From contig BGKB01000070.1 of assembly GCA_003116975.1 (NCBI GenBank), forward strand, positions 133,810 through 197,809: DNA of 64,000 nt. Reading direction: 5' to 3'. Within the stretch, counting starts at the first letter, position 1. Each line of letters starts with the position of its first letter. The translations under genes and the position numbers were made by a program. This document shows, in pieces, positions 9,155 through 19,400 of this stretch. Under the pieces are notes generated by a model. That model was not told the origin of the DNA, did not search any database, and saw only the letters and a list, made by a program, of their open reading frames with translations. This DNA comes from Aurantiochytrium sp. KH105 (Eukaryota; Sar; Bigyra; Thraustochytrida; Thraustochytriidae).

Positions 9155-12100
9155 ATGGAAAGATTGAGAAAAAGCATCTACGCCGTCTTCGGCAGAGGGC
9201 AAGGGAACGAAGGATCAAGCGTCGAGCGCGAGGTGAACGATGCCGCGCAGGCGGAGGCAGAGCTCCATACTGCCGCGTCTGAGCAGGCGGAGGCGCTTCT
9301 CGACCCCCCTGAGGTGCTCGCCGACGTCGCCGTCCTCGTCGTACACGATCCCGCCGACGAGTCCTTGGCCGAGCAGCTGGTTGACGCGATTCAGCCCCAC
9401 CTCAGCGTGCCCGTGCGCACCGCGAGCAAAGCCGCCGAGGCAGAAGAGGCGGCCAAGAATGCCTCGGTCGCTCTTCTGCTCGTGAGTATGGCACTCCAAG
9501 GCAACTGGATGCTCGTTGAGGCAGTGGCGAGGGTCCTCCCGAACGCGCTTGTACCCATCCTCATCGATAAAAAGATGGCCAATCCGAAGACTTGGGGTGG
9601 CGCAATCGCTTGGTATTTGCCCAATGATTTGTACGTCGAATTCTTCGAACCTGAAAAGGCCAACATTGCCTTCCTGGTTGGCCAAGTGAAAGCCGCTCGA
9701 ACGCGTGCTATAGAGGGAACAAGTGTCAAAAAGTTCCACGCATTTTTGTCCCACGAGTGGGGCAAAAAGGACAAATGGGGCAAAGAAGACAAATGGGTAC
9801 ACAAGATGGCCATCGAACTCGCGTTGCGACTCCGCGACCACGGCATCGAGACGTGGCTCGACGCGCAGCAAATGTCCGGTAGCACGGATCAAAGCATGGC
9901 TGATGGCATCGACTCGTCCACCGTATTTCTCGTCCTCGCGACCAAAGGATACATGGAAAAGATCAACACAGGTGATCGGTCAGACAACTGCCTCAAAGAG
10001 TTCCAATACGCTGGCAACAAGCGATTCGACCGCATCGTGGTCGCCGCGCTGGAAGAGGACATGACCAAGCACGCAACGGGGTGGACTGGGCGATTTCAGC
10101 TCGCGCTTACCAGGCAATCACCGGTGGATCTTTCCGATTGTTCGAATGGCAGTTTTCCGGACGAGGCGATCGAACGCCTTGCCAATGCCATTCAGACGCG
10201 CATCGATACGCCCGAGGCTTCATCGGACCTCACCCCTCTGATGCGCGACATTTATCCTCGCCTGAATCCGTGCAGCTCAGAGGCATGGGCCAAGGGCAAG
10301 GCGGAAAACTTTACCCTCGGCACGCGAAGCTGGATCATCGACGAGTTTTGCGACTGGTACAACAAGAAACAGAGTGCCGTCTTCATTCTTGTGGGCGACG
10401 GCGGCGTCGGCAAAAGCGTCATCATGGCCGAGCTTTGCCACCGCGGAGGCGCTCTGAAAACTGACGAAGATGTTGAAAAGAGCAAGGCTGATGAAAGCGC
10501 CGAGCCGCGCCGAAATTCGTCACGTGTACGTAGCCTGTGGCGTCGTAGCAAGAAAGAGCGCTCGCCTATATTTGTTGCGGCGTACCATTTCTTTCGGCAT
10601 GATCAAGTCACGGGCGCTGCGCCGAAAGAGGCTCTTGTGAGCATTGCATGGCAGCTCTGCCTGAGCGTGCCTGGCTTTGCCGATGTGCTCGACTCCGTGA
10701 GCTTTGGCGGTATTCGCGACAAGCCTCTGGCCGATGTATTTCAGACCATTCTCGTCGACCCTTTGAACAATCTCGGCTCAGACCAGACGCGACAAGTGGT
10801 CGTGCTCGACGCTCTCGACGAGTGCAGCAAAAGCGACGATGTCTTGACAAAGGTCATTCGTACGTGGAAGGATGTGATGCCCTCATGGCTCAGCTTGGTT
10901 GTGAGCACACGTCCCGAAGGCGAGATTCAACGCGGCATCACCAACAATAGCCTTGATTCGAAAGTGCTGGAGCTCAAGGACGAAGAGAACTTTCGCGACA
11001 TCGAAAAGCACATCGAGCATTTGCTGTGCGACATGAAAGATACCGTGGAGCAAAAAGATGTTGCTTCTTGCGCCAAGATTCTTTCCGAACGATCCGAAGG
11101 TCTCTTTCTCTGGGCGAGCTTCCTTCCCGAAACCCTGAACCGGATGCACGAGGAGAAACAAGGTGGACTGCTGACCTCGCAGGACATCTTGCACGAAGAC
11201 GCCATCCCCAATGGGCTTGGCGGCATGTTTCACGAATACTTTAAGCGCCTGCAAAAAAAAGTTGGCGGGGAGAAGACGTACAAGATGCTCCTGGCGCCAA
11301 TCGTAGCTGCTCGTGAACCGCTGAGTGTCGAGCAACTAAGCGCAGTTCTGCACTTGGAGCAAGATGATATGGATGATATTGTCGACGACGCGAGCAATCT
11401 CTTATATCGAGGCAGCGATGGTCGTGTGGCACTCATTCACAAGCGGATGGCAGACTGGCTTTCAGATATGAAGCAGAGCGGAAAAAAGCTCTGCGTGAAG
11501 AAAAAAGACGGGCATAAACAATTGGCCGACTACTGCAGCAACTCGCGGGACGACGTCTTTTCGCTCCGTCACGCCGTCTTTCACCTCGTCCAGAGCGGCG
11601 AGCACGCGAAGGCTTTCGAGCTCCTGAATGACTTTGCATGGGTACAGAGCGCCATCTCTGTCGGTGACGATGAAGCGCAAAGGCGCGCCACAATCGGAAA
11701 CCTCATTCGCGACTGCGCCGAACTCGGCATCTACTTTGCGCCCGAAAGTGATACGCCCCGCTTCCTGAGCAAAGCAGTGTATGCTCTCAGCTACGATCCC
11801 AACGAACTTGCGTCGCAAGTTCTGGCGCGTCTTGGTCACGACTCGAAAGATCCCTTGGCACGTAGTCTGCAAACACCTGATCAGCCATGGCTGGAGCCTA
11901 CTCGTGTCACCCTTGCTCATCCCCGCGACCCCTTGCTGCACGTGTTGAAGGGGCACTCTGATTCGGTCAGGAGCGTGGCGATACAGGGCGACACCATCGT
12001 CAGTGGGTCCGATGACAACACGGTGCGCATCTGGAACGCTACGTCGGGCGAGGAGCAGCACGTGTTGAAGGGGCACTCTGGTTGGGTCAGGAGCGTGGCG

Positions 12101-13504
12101 ATACAGGGCGACACCATCGTCAGTGGGTCAAGGGACAAGACGGTGCGCATCTGGAACGCTACGTCGGGCGAGGAGCAGCACGTGTTGAAGGGGCACTCGT
12201 CTCCGGTCAGGAGCGTGGCGATACAGGGCGACACCATCGTCAGTGGGTCCGGTGGGAGATGGTCCTATGACAACACGGTGCGCATCTGGAACGCTACGTC
12301 GGGCGAGGAGCAGCACGTGTTGAAGGGGCACTCTGGAACGGTCAGGAGCGTGGCGATACAGGGCGACACCATCGTCAGTGGGTCCTCGGACAACACGGTG
12401 CGCATCTGGAATGCTACGTCGGGCGAGGAGCAGCATGTATTGAAGGGGCACTCTGGAACGGTCTGGAGCGTGGCGATACAGGGCGACACCATCGTCAGTG
12501 CGTCCGGTGGGAGATGGTCCTATGACAACACGGTGCGCATCTGGAACGCTACGTCGGGCGAGGAGCAGCACGTGTTGAAGTCATATGGGGTCAGCAGCGT
12601 GGCGATACAGGGCGACACCATCGTCAGTGGGTCCTATGACGAGACGGTGCGCATCTGGAACGCTACGTCGGGCGAGGAGCAGCACGTGTTGAAGGGGCAC
12701 TCTGGTTGGGTCACAAGCGTGGCGATACAGGGCGACACCATCGTCAGTGGGTCCGGTGAGCAATATTCGAAGGACAAAACGGTGCGCATCTGGAACGCTA
12801 CGTCGGGCGAGGAGCAGCACGTGCTGAAGGGGCACTCTCGAGGGGTCACAAGCGTGGCGATACAGGGCGACACCATCGTCAGTGGGTCCTATAAGACGGT
12901 GCGCATCTGGAATGCTACATCGGGCGAGGAGCAGCACGTGTTGGAGGGGCACTCTGGTTGGGTCACAAGCGTGGCGATACAGGGCGACACCATCGTCAGT
13001 GGGTCTGATGACAACACGGTGCGCATCTGGAACGCTACGTCGGGCAAGGAGCACCGCGTGTTGAAGGGGCACTCTGGTACGGTCTACAGCGTGGCGATAC
13101 AGGGCGAAACCATCGTCAGTGGGTCCTTGGACAAGACGGTGCGCATCTGGAACGCTAATCCGGGCTTGGAGCAGCACGTGTTGAAGGGGCACTCTGGAAG
13201 GGTCAGGAGCGTGGCGATACAGGGCGACAGCATCGTATCACAATCACCCAATGAAACTCTTTACTGGAACGCTCGAACGGGCGAGGCACTCGACGCGGAT
13301 GAAGCGGAGGCATCGACCACACCTGGAAGAAACACGTTGGTGAACGTTGAGAACGGAACGCATGTAAAGCTTAGCGAAGGCGTAGGCTTTACGACGGATC
13401 ATGCAATCGATCGCACTGCTCGTCAAGGAAGTGTTTACGTTATTTGCGACATAAGCGGGAAGGTACACATCTTGCATGTCCAAGGAATCGAACCCAGGAC
13501 CTAA
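9155..13504 (+). CDS. TIR-TIR-NACHT-WD40 STAND receptor (NLR-like)
   Basis: A 1449-residue intracellular signalling ATPase in one exon, with ATG in a good context (CACCATGG). In order: a degenerate TIR-like alpha/beta domain (about 56-180); a fuller TIR domain (about 190-345) starting HAFLSHEW, with WLDAQQ and a CLKEF element whose Glu matches the catalytic Glu of TIR NADases; a NACHT NTPase with Walker A GDGGVGKS (414-421) and Walker B VVVLDALDEC (about 548-557); a helical segment; eleven WD40 repeats (about 930-1377); and a short tail. STAND proteins bind a ligand with the repeats, oligomerise through NACHT and trigger the N-terminal effector, so immune or self/non-self recognition is the likely role. 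The ligand and NADase activity are unproven. The repeats are nearly identical in DNA, showing recent amplification. Confidence 0.9.
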   Translation: MERLRKSIYAVFGRGQGNEGSSVEREVNDAAQAEAELHTAASEQAEALLDPPEVLADVAVLVVHDPADESLAEQLVDAIQPHLSVPVRTASKAAEAEEAAKNASVALLLVSMALQGNWMLVEAVARVLPNALVPILIDKKMANPKTWGGAIAWYLPNDLYVEFFEPEKANIAFLVGQVKAARTRAIEGTSVKKFHAFLSHEWGKKDKWGKEDKWVHKMAIELALRLRDHGIETWLDAQQMSGSTDQSMADGIDSSTVFLVLATKGYMEKINTGDRSDNCLKEFQYAGNKRFDRIVVAALEEDMTKHATGWTGRFQLALTRQSPVDLSDCSNGSFPDEAIERLANAIQTRIDTPEASSDLTPLMRDIYPRLNPCSSEAWAKGKAENFTLGTRSWIIDEFCDWYNKKQSAVFILVGDGGVGKSVIMAELCHRGGALKTDEDVEKSKADESAEPRRNSSRVRSLWRRSKKERSPIFVAAYHFFRHDQVTGAAPKEALVSIAWQLCLSVPGFADVLDSVSFGGIRDKPLADVFQTILVDPLNNLGSDQTRQVVVLDALDECSKSDDVLTKVIRTWKDVMPSWLSLVVSTRPEGEIQRGITNNSLDSKVLELKDEENFRDIEKHIEHLLCDMKDTVEQKDVASCAKILSERSEGLFLWASFLPETLNRMHEEKQGGLLTSQDILHEDAIPNGLGGMFHEYFKRLQKKVGGEKTYKMLLAPIVAAREPLSVEQLSAVLHLEQDDMDDIVDDASNLLYRGSDGRVALIHKRMADWLSDMKQSGKKLCVKKKDGHKQLADYCSNSRDDVFSLRHAVFHLVQSGEHAKAFELLNDFAWVQSAISVGDDEAQRRATIGNLIRDCAELGIYFAPESDTPRFLSKAVYALSYDPNELASQVLARLGHDSKDPLARSLQTPDQPWLEPTRVTLAHPRDPLLHVLKGHSDSVRSVAIQGDTIVSGSDDNTVRIWNATSGEEQHVLKGHSGWVRSVAIQGDTIVSGSRDKTVRIWNATSGEEQHVLKGHSSPVRSVAIQGDTIVSGSGGRWSYDNTVRIWNATSGEEQHVLKGHSGTVRSVAIQGDTIVSGSSDNTVRIWNATSGEEQHVLKGHSGTVWSVAIQGDTIVSASGGRWSYDNTVRIWNATSGEEQHVLKSYGVSSVAIQGDTIVSGSYDETVRIWNATSGEEQHVLKGHSGWVTSVAIQGDTIVSGSGEQYSKDKTVRIWNATSGEEQHVLKGHSRGVTSVAIQGDTIVSGSYKTVRIWNATSGEEQHVLEGHSGWVTSVAIQGDTIVSGSDDNTVRIWNATSGKEHRVLKGHSGTVYSVAIQGETIVSGSLDKTVRIWNANPGLEQHVLKGHSGRVRSVAIQGDSIVSQSPNETLYWNARTGEALDADEAEASTTPGRNTLVNVENGTHVKLSEGVGFTTDHAIDRTARQGSVYVICDISGKVHILHVQGIEPRT
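11941..13285 (+). repeat. Eleven near-identical WD40-coding repeats
   Basis: Units of about 120 bp begin at 11941, 12061, 12181, 12316, 12436, 12571, 12685, 12820, 12937, 13057 and 13177. The segments for SVAIQGDTIVSGS and TVRIWNATSGEEQHV are almost invariant, down to the codons. Differences cluster at two places in each unit: two or three residues after LKGHS, and the residues just before TVRIW. Units 3 and 5 share an in-frame 15-base insertion; unit 7 has a different insertion of the same size; units 6 and 8 are shortened. The array encodes the ligand-sensing half of the NLR-like protein. Confidence 0.95.
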
Positions 13505-13544
13505 TCGTGCGGTGCGGCTTTGCGCTACCGTGTGCCATGCCTGC
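13474..13544 (-). other. Degenerate tRNA-like element with a B-box
   Basis: Read on the minus strand, 13494-13484 is GGTTCGATTCC, a perfect RNA polymerase III B-box/T-arm. The 71-base span also has a D-arm-like TGGCACACGGTAGCGC, and its ends pair at four of seven acceptor positions. The anticodon stem does not pair and U33 is missing, so this is not a working tRNA. A decayed tRNA or a tRNA-derived SINE head are the options. It overlaps the last codons of the NLR-like gene. Confidence 0.3.
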
Positions 13545-13775
13545 GTGGGTGGTGCCGCCTGCGTGGGTGGGCGACCGACATTAACTGCTTGTGATCACTT
13601 ACTGCAACGCAGTAGTAATATCTCGCTTATAAACTTTTGCTTTACTTTTTTACCGTCTCGGTCTTTTTTATGGTTACGGGAGATGCGGCGGCGGCGTCAC
13701 AAATTGCAAGCAGAACGCACCTAATTGCAAGGAGATCGCACCTCAAGTACTGATGAGAAACTTTTCCAATTGATA

Positions 13776-13849
13776 CTGTCTCGAGGATGTTAGAGAGACT
13801 GACATCTCTTACCTGTCTCGAGGATGTTAGAGAGACTGACATCTCTTAC
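13776..13849. repeat. Two perfect 37-bp tandem copies
   Basis: The unit at 13776-13812 is repeated exactly at 13813-13849. Each copy contains interleaved dyads (GTCTC/GAGAC and GATGT/ACATC), so it can form small hairpins. Confidence 0.9.
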
Positions 13850-14960
13850 CTAGCCATGACAACAGTCGACAACAGTAGCAACTCAATCCTTCGTCTGCCC
13901 ACTTTTCGAGTGGTCATCGTCAAGTGTGCTTCGTCATCCAATCGGCGTTCCTTCCTTTTCTTCAAGAATGGGGTCGCAAAGCAGTTTTGTCTGGCATGAA
14001 AGAGCCGCGCAAGAACTTTCGCGGCATTATGACTCAAAATACAAATCTGGATACGACGCGCGGAGGCTAAATGGGGCCGACTGCGATTTGCTCTGAGCGC
14101 CTCGAATTTTCGGCTGAACTTGACCCATCTAGCCACGGCCAGCCTCAAGTTCCGTCCCTGTCGCGGTCCTGCCTCTCATTCCATCGCATCAACAGCAACT
14201 ACAACAAAAAGTGTCCTTGCCTTATCGTACCCGTAAGCGTGATATGGCTCAATGACACTTCGGCGCTGGCCTGAACAGTATCCCAGATTCGACACCGAGG
14301 CCGGCGCTCGTCTGCTACACACATTTTGCAACAAAATTACTTCGTCTTGGCGCTACTAATTTGTCTCAAATATGCCATAAAAGGCAGAGTAACATTGCAG
14401 GCGACAACAGGCTTGACGATGTGGCATTGGCCCAGCACGCACGCTTCAAAGGGCACAGTATGCATGTCCCAGCACATGACGGCGGTCCTCCTTGCAATGT
14501 TTTCTCGCTGTGCGTGGCCTTTCGCTCGCTACGCGTTTGACACCATAACTGTAAAGCGAGCGGTCGTGGCCGCATCGACTCATTGACCTGAACCCTGCTT
14601 GGCCGCCAGCATCGACTCAAACATCGACTTTCACAACATCTAAAGTTGCAGACAGCATGACTACGGGCTTGACGCGACGCGCACCCTAGGCGCGCTCGCA
14701 GCGTCCCGGACGCTGCGTTGGTCTTTCTTTCTTTCCTGCTTGCTTGCTGCTGTTCAATCCAAGACTCAAGTCGGTCATCTCGGAATGCGCATCTCCACCG
14801 ATACAGCCGCGTCCTGGCCTCCCCGCGCCTCGCCTCTCGTTGCTCGCGCCATCAGCACCCGCACGCATCTTCACTGATCTCCGAGCCTCCGCGCCGAGCA
14901 ATGTGATGAGCGCGCCCCTGCCCGAGTATGGGCACCGCAAGCTTGCGACACCGTCCACCA

Positions 14961-14993
14961 AGCACGCGCATCAGGGCTGCTGATGCGCGTGCT
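14961..14993. repeat. Perfect 14-bp hairpin with a 5-base loop
   Basis: The arms are 14961-14974 (AGCACGCGCATCAG) and 14980-14993, its exact complement, around a GGCTG loop. GC-rich and very stable on paper. No gene lies next to it. Confidence 0.85.
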
Positions 14994-15327
14994 GCCCACC
15001 CGCCTGCGCGGCGGCGTCTCCGCAAGACGATGATCATCTATCCGTTCGTCAAGCGACGTCAAGTCGAGTCCAGTGCTAGAAATGCACGTATTCGCACGTA
15101 TCCGACAGGCGTCCAGGGAAGCCTCCCTCTCGTCACTCTGCGCGGCGAGGCGGGGCGAGGCGTGCTGTGGCGCACGGCGGGCTGGCTGGTACAGACCGCG
15201 CGCCGGGCAATGCGACCCCGCTCATGTCTGAAGTGCGTTTTGGGCACTGATTTATTGCTCGGGTGACGAACTTCTTCCGTACGGTCGCGGCTCCATGTAC
15301 CAACCTTCTAAACATTCCAGCTGCCTT

Positions 15328-15662
15328 CTCGCCAGTTCACCAGTTTCAGATCAAGCTCGTCTGGCGATCATAATACAGACAACTTGCCACTTTGCCAGTT
15401 CACCCGTTTTCTAACTAGTACCTTGTTTTGCCCCCAAATAGTGTGTTGTTAGGGCCTTTGAACAGCATAGTATCGGTACTCCAATCGCAGTTTGTGTGAT
15501 CGTCATGATTTCGCACCTTTTTGATTGTCGGAAATGGAAATGGAAGTGTATATGCTCCTCGCCAGTTCGCCAGTTTTCTGACTGCCTTTGGTTTGCAAAA
15601 AAGTTGCCACCCCTTTTGGAGGCCAATGTACAGGCTGCTCGCCAGTTCGCCAGTTTTCTGAC
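15328..15662. repeat. Four copies of a GCCAGTTCGCCAGTTTTCTGA-like element
   Basis: Two identical 25-base copies are at 15558-15582 and 15638-15662 (80 bases apart). Two diverged copies are at 15328-15350 and 15394-15413. Each contains two GCCAGTT-like half-sites eight bases apart. Confidence 0.7.
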
Positions 15663-16432
15663 GACCTTGTTTCTGAAGTGCAAAAACTGGCGCAACAAGA
15701 GTGATAAATCGTGCCGGCGCGATCAATGCCCAAGTCGACCTTGCAGTAAATGTAACGGATCGCATACCTATCGTGAAGCATTCCAGGGTGCCTCGTGCAG
15801 TCGGCGTCATTCAAATGGACAAACCTGTTCGTGCTGGTGTGGGGCGGATAAGCGGAAATGTACTCGAAAGGACCGCTGTCCATCGAGGCCACTCGGCCAC
15901 CGTGCAGATGAGTGCTTACTGCGACTTGTTGTATCCTTGGGCACGTATGAGGAGGCCCAGGAGAGGGAAGACATCGACTCGCGGCCGTCGCCGACGCAGG
16001 CAGAAACGGCCGCTCCAGAGCGGCGAAAAGGAGGCCAGCATGGCAGTAGCGGCAGCGGTTGGCCGCAGCACGGCCTCGGCGCGGCGGGCTTCGCAGGCGC
16101 GCGCCTGCCGCGCGCGCTGGAAGCGGAGAGAACGGGGACGGGTGCACACCGTTTAAGCGCACACCGGGGTGCGCGGAGGAGCCCGTGGCGGTTTTACACC
16201 GTGATCGAGTGAGCGATGTGTTGATTGACCGGGCGCGACGGCAAGCTGCCTGCGCTTGGCCTGAGAGGAGCGAGAGCAGGCAGTTCACGAGCCGGGGTGC
16301 TGGGCCAGGCCGGAGCCAGCACACTGACGTGCGCGAGAGACACGCGAGGTGGTGTAGAGCAGAGGACCGCCGTCGCTCGCGCGGGAGTGGCTCAAGACAA
16401 ACAGCAAAAGAACCACACAGTGATTGTTCGCC

Positions 16433-19400
16433 ATGACGGACAACGAGCAAGAGCCCAGCGGAGCACGAGAGGAGCTCGCGGCGATGATGACGACGACGAG
16501 CACGGATGCGCGCGTGCTTCCCGTGCAAGTCGCTCTTCATGTGCGTCCTCTCCTTCCCCACGAAGAGGAACAAGGGTGCATCGGAAGCGTGCGGGCGAAC
16601 GAGAGCGAGCACACGGTCACGCTGCCCGGCGGCATGCGTCGATTCACCTTTGACCACGTGTTCGAGGCTGGCACAGAGCGCTGCAGCTCCGATCGCCTGT
16701 ACGAAGGATGCGTTCGGCCTCTACTCGATGGCTGTTTCGAGGGACTTAACGCCACAGTTCTGGCGTACGGACAGACGGGATCTGGCAAAACCTTCACCAT
16801 GGGGACGACGGGCGAAGACCGCGGTGTGATCCCGCGCGTCGCCTCCGACCTCTTTGACCGCATCGAGGCTCTTCGCTCCAAGAACCCGAGCGCTGGCGCA
16901 TGGGAGACGACCGTCTCATTTTTCGAGATTTACCGCGAGAGCACCTTTGACCTTCTCGCGGATGCAGGCGGACACGGCAAGGCGCCCGAACTCAGCATTC
17001 GCGAAGACTCTGGTCGAAATGTCTTTGTTGTGGGTCTCACCGAAATCCCTGTTCATGACAAAGCGAGTCTCCTTGCGCAGCTACAGCGAGGCGGCGAGCA
17101 CCGCGCCACGGCAAGCACCGAAATGAACAGTGTTTCAAGCCGATCACACGCAATCTTTACGATCTCAATGCGCAACGAGGACCCGGAGTCCGGCATGATT
17201 CGGTCCTCCAAATTTCACCTTGTCGACCTTGCAGGATCTGAGCGTGCCAAGCGGACCAAAGCTCACGGTGATCGCCTGCAAGAGGGCATCAACATCAATC
17301 GCGGCCTGCTTGCGCTCGGCAACGTCATCTCCGCCCTCGGCGATGACAAACGCAAGGTCGGCGGAAAGGTCGGTCATGTCCCGTATCGAGACTCCAAGTT
17401 GACGCGCATCCTTCAAGACTCACTTGGCGGTAACAGTCGTACTGTCATGGTCGCCTGCGTTTCTCCTGCGGACAGCAATGTAGAGGAAACGCTCAACACG
17501 CTCAAGTATGCCAATCGGGCACGCAATATTCAGAATAAGCCCACTGTCAATGATGAGGCCATGAATGAGCAGAACTCGACCCTCGTGGCTCAGCTCAAAC
17601 GCACCATTGCAGGTCTTCAGGACGAAGTCGCGGCGCTGCGCTCCGGCGCCGAACGCCCGCTCGAGGCGCATCGCGCAAAGACATCCACGCGTGAGACAAG
17701 TCAGCTCCTTCTCAAGCTCAGTGATCGTAATCTCAGTCTTGAGGCACGGCTCGAGCGCGTCGCAGACTTGATCGAGAGCGCCGCCACAGGGAGCGATGCA
17801 GCCTCCGCGCCAATCGACATCGACGCCCTGCGCAAGGCCATGGCAATGGACAGCAATACCCAAAATGATGGAGGAGAAGACACCTCCGTCGATGGCGCTC
17901 TAGATGTATCAGGTGAAGATGCAGAAGGCAAGGCAGCAAAATCGGAAAGCGGGGCTGACAGTAACACCAACTCGGAAGGCGACGAAGAGCAAGAGCAAGA
18001 GCACATGCAGCGCCAAGTCGCCTTACAACAAGAATTGCAAGTGATCAACGACGAACTTTCGTCCAAAGTCGAAGCCATGGCCCGCATGGAAAAGAGCGGC
18101 AGTCAATTTTCGCAGATCGAGCGTTCCTACGCCAAAGCGATCCAGGAAATGTGCGACGAGCTCGCTCTTCTTCAGAACGAGCGCGATGACCTCGTGAGCA
18201 AACTCAAAGAGGAACAGGCGAAAAAGTCCAAGCTTGGCGCCGGCGGGGCAGCTGCACCCATGAGCGGCCGTGAAAAAGCGCTCAAACAAAAGCTCGCCGA
18301 TCTCGAGACGAAACATCAAGGACTCCGCAAAAAGCAGGCCGAGCAGGAACGTCTTATTCGTATCCAAAAGCGAGACGTTTCTGGAATGGACCGCCTCAAG
18401 AACGAGATTCAGGGCCTCAAGCAGTCACGTGTCAAACTCATGCGCCGCATCAAGGAGGAAGGCGATGAGTTCCGCAAATGGAAACAAACCAAGGAGCGCG
18501 AGCTCAAGCAAATGAAGAAGCAAGAGACTAAGCAGCGCTACAAGTACATGGTGCTCGAACGTCAGCACGAGCGCCAACAGCGCTTTCTTCAACGCAAGCA
18601 GGAAGAGGCCTCGCTCGCACAAAAGCGCTTGCGTGATGTGTTGCAAAAGCAAAAGCAGGCGGCCTCCGCGCGATCCAACGCAGCAGCGACGGGGCTTGGC
18701 AAGTCTGCCGACGAACATCGTGCTGCCTTCAAGGAGTGGCTTTCGGATCAGCTTCAGGTCTCGCGCCATCTTCGCGGCGCGCGGAAGGCGCTACGAGCTG
18801 AAGTCGAGACGCGCAAGGAGCTGCCTCCGGGCAGCGATGATCCGGACGTGGTGGCCAGACGTCGGGCATGCACAGAGCGTATCGGTTCCCTACAGGCAGC
18901 AGTGCTTGAGGCCGAAGAGGCGGCGCAGTCGGAGCGTCGCTGGAGCGGGGCACGCACAACCCACATTGCTAAACAGTGGCTGCGTATCTTGTTCCAAGAG
19001 CTCACAGCCACGACCGAGAAACTGGACGCGGCTCTGGAGGAAAACGGGGACCTTCGTACGGACAACGACGATTTGCAAAAGATGTTTCTTGATCTCGAGC
19101 ACCAGCATGTGCTCGACAAGGCGCGCCTCGGCCGCGAATACGAGGACAAGCTTGTCTTTATGATGCAGCAACACAGCACGCAAGCTCTACCTGCAGAGGC
19201 AAGTGCTGGTGAAGCAAGCATACCAGCGGACGGCTCGGCTGGCACTGCTCCTTCGGCGAACAGCAATGAGGCCGCTTTGCTTGAAAAGCTGGATCAGCTC
19301 GGTGCAGACTACGACAAGCTGGTAACACTGCTAGAAGACAATACGCCAAGCAAGTCCAAAGCCGCCGCGGAAGCGCGCAGAAAGGCTGCCGCTGCGCGAA

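Larger units (their letters stand above)
13505..16432. other. 2.9-kb gene-free interval
   Basis: Open frames here are short or compositionally odd, and none has a recognisable domain. The interval holds a 37-bp tandem duplication, a 14-bp perfect hairpin and a family of GCCAGTT-containing repeats (listed separately). The last few hundred bases presumably carry the kinesin promoter. Confidence 0.5.

Noticed and set aside
15503-16657. 384-residue minus-strand frame upstream of kinesin
   Set aside because: Overlaps the kinesin start and translates the GCCAGTT repeats; Cys/His content is scattered without a zinc-finger spacing.
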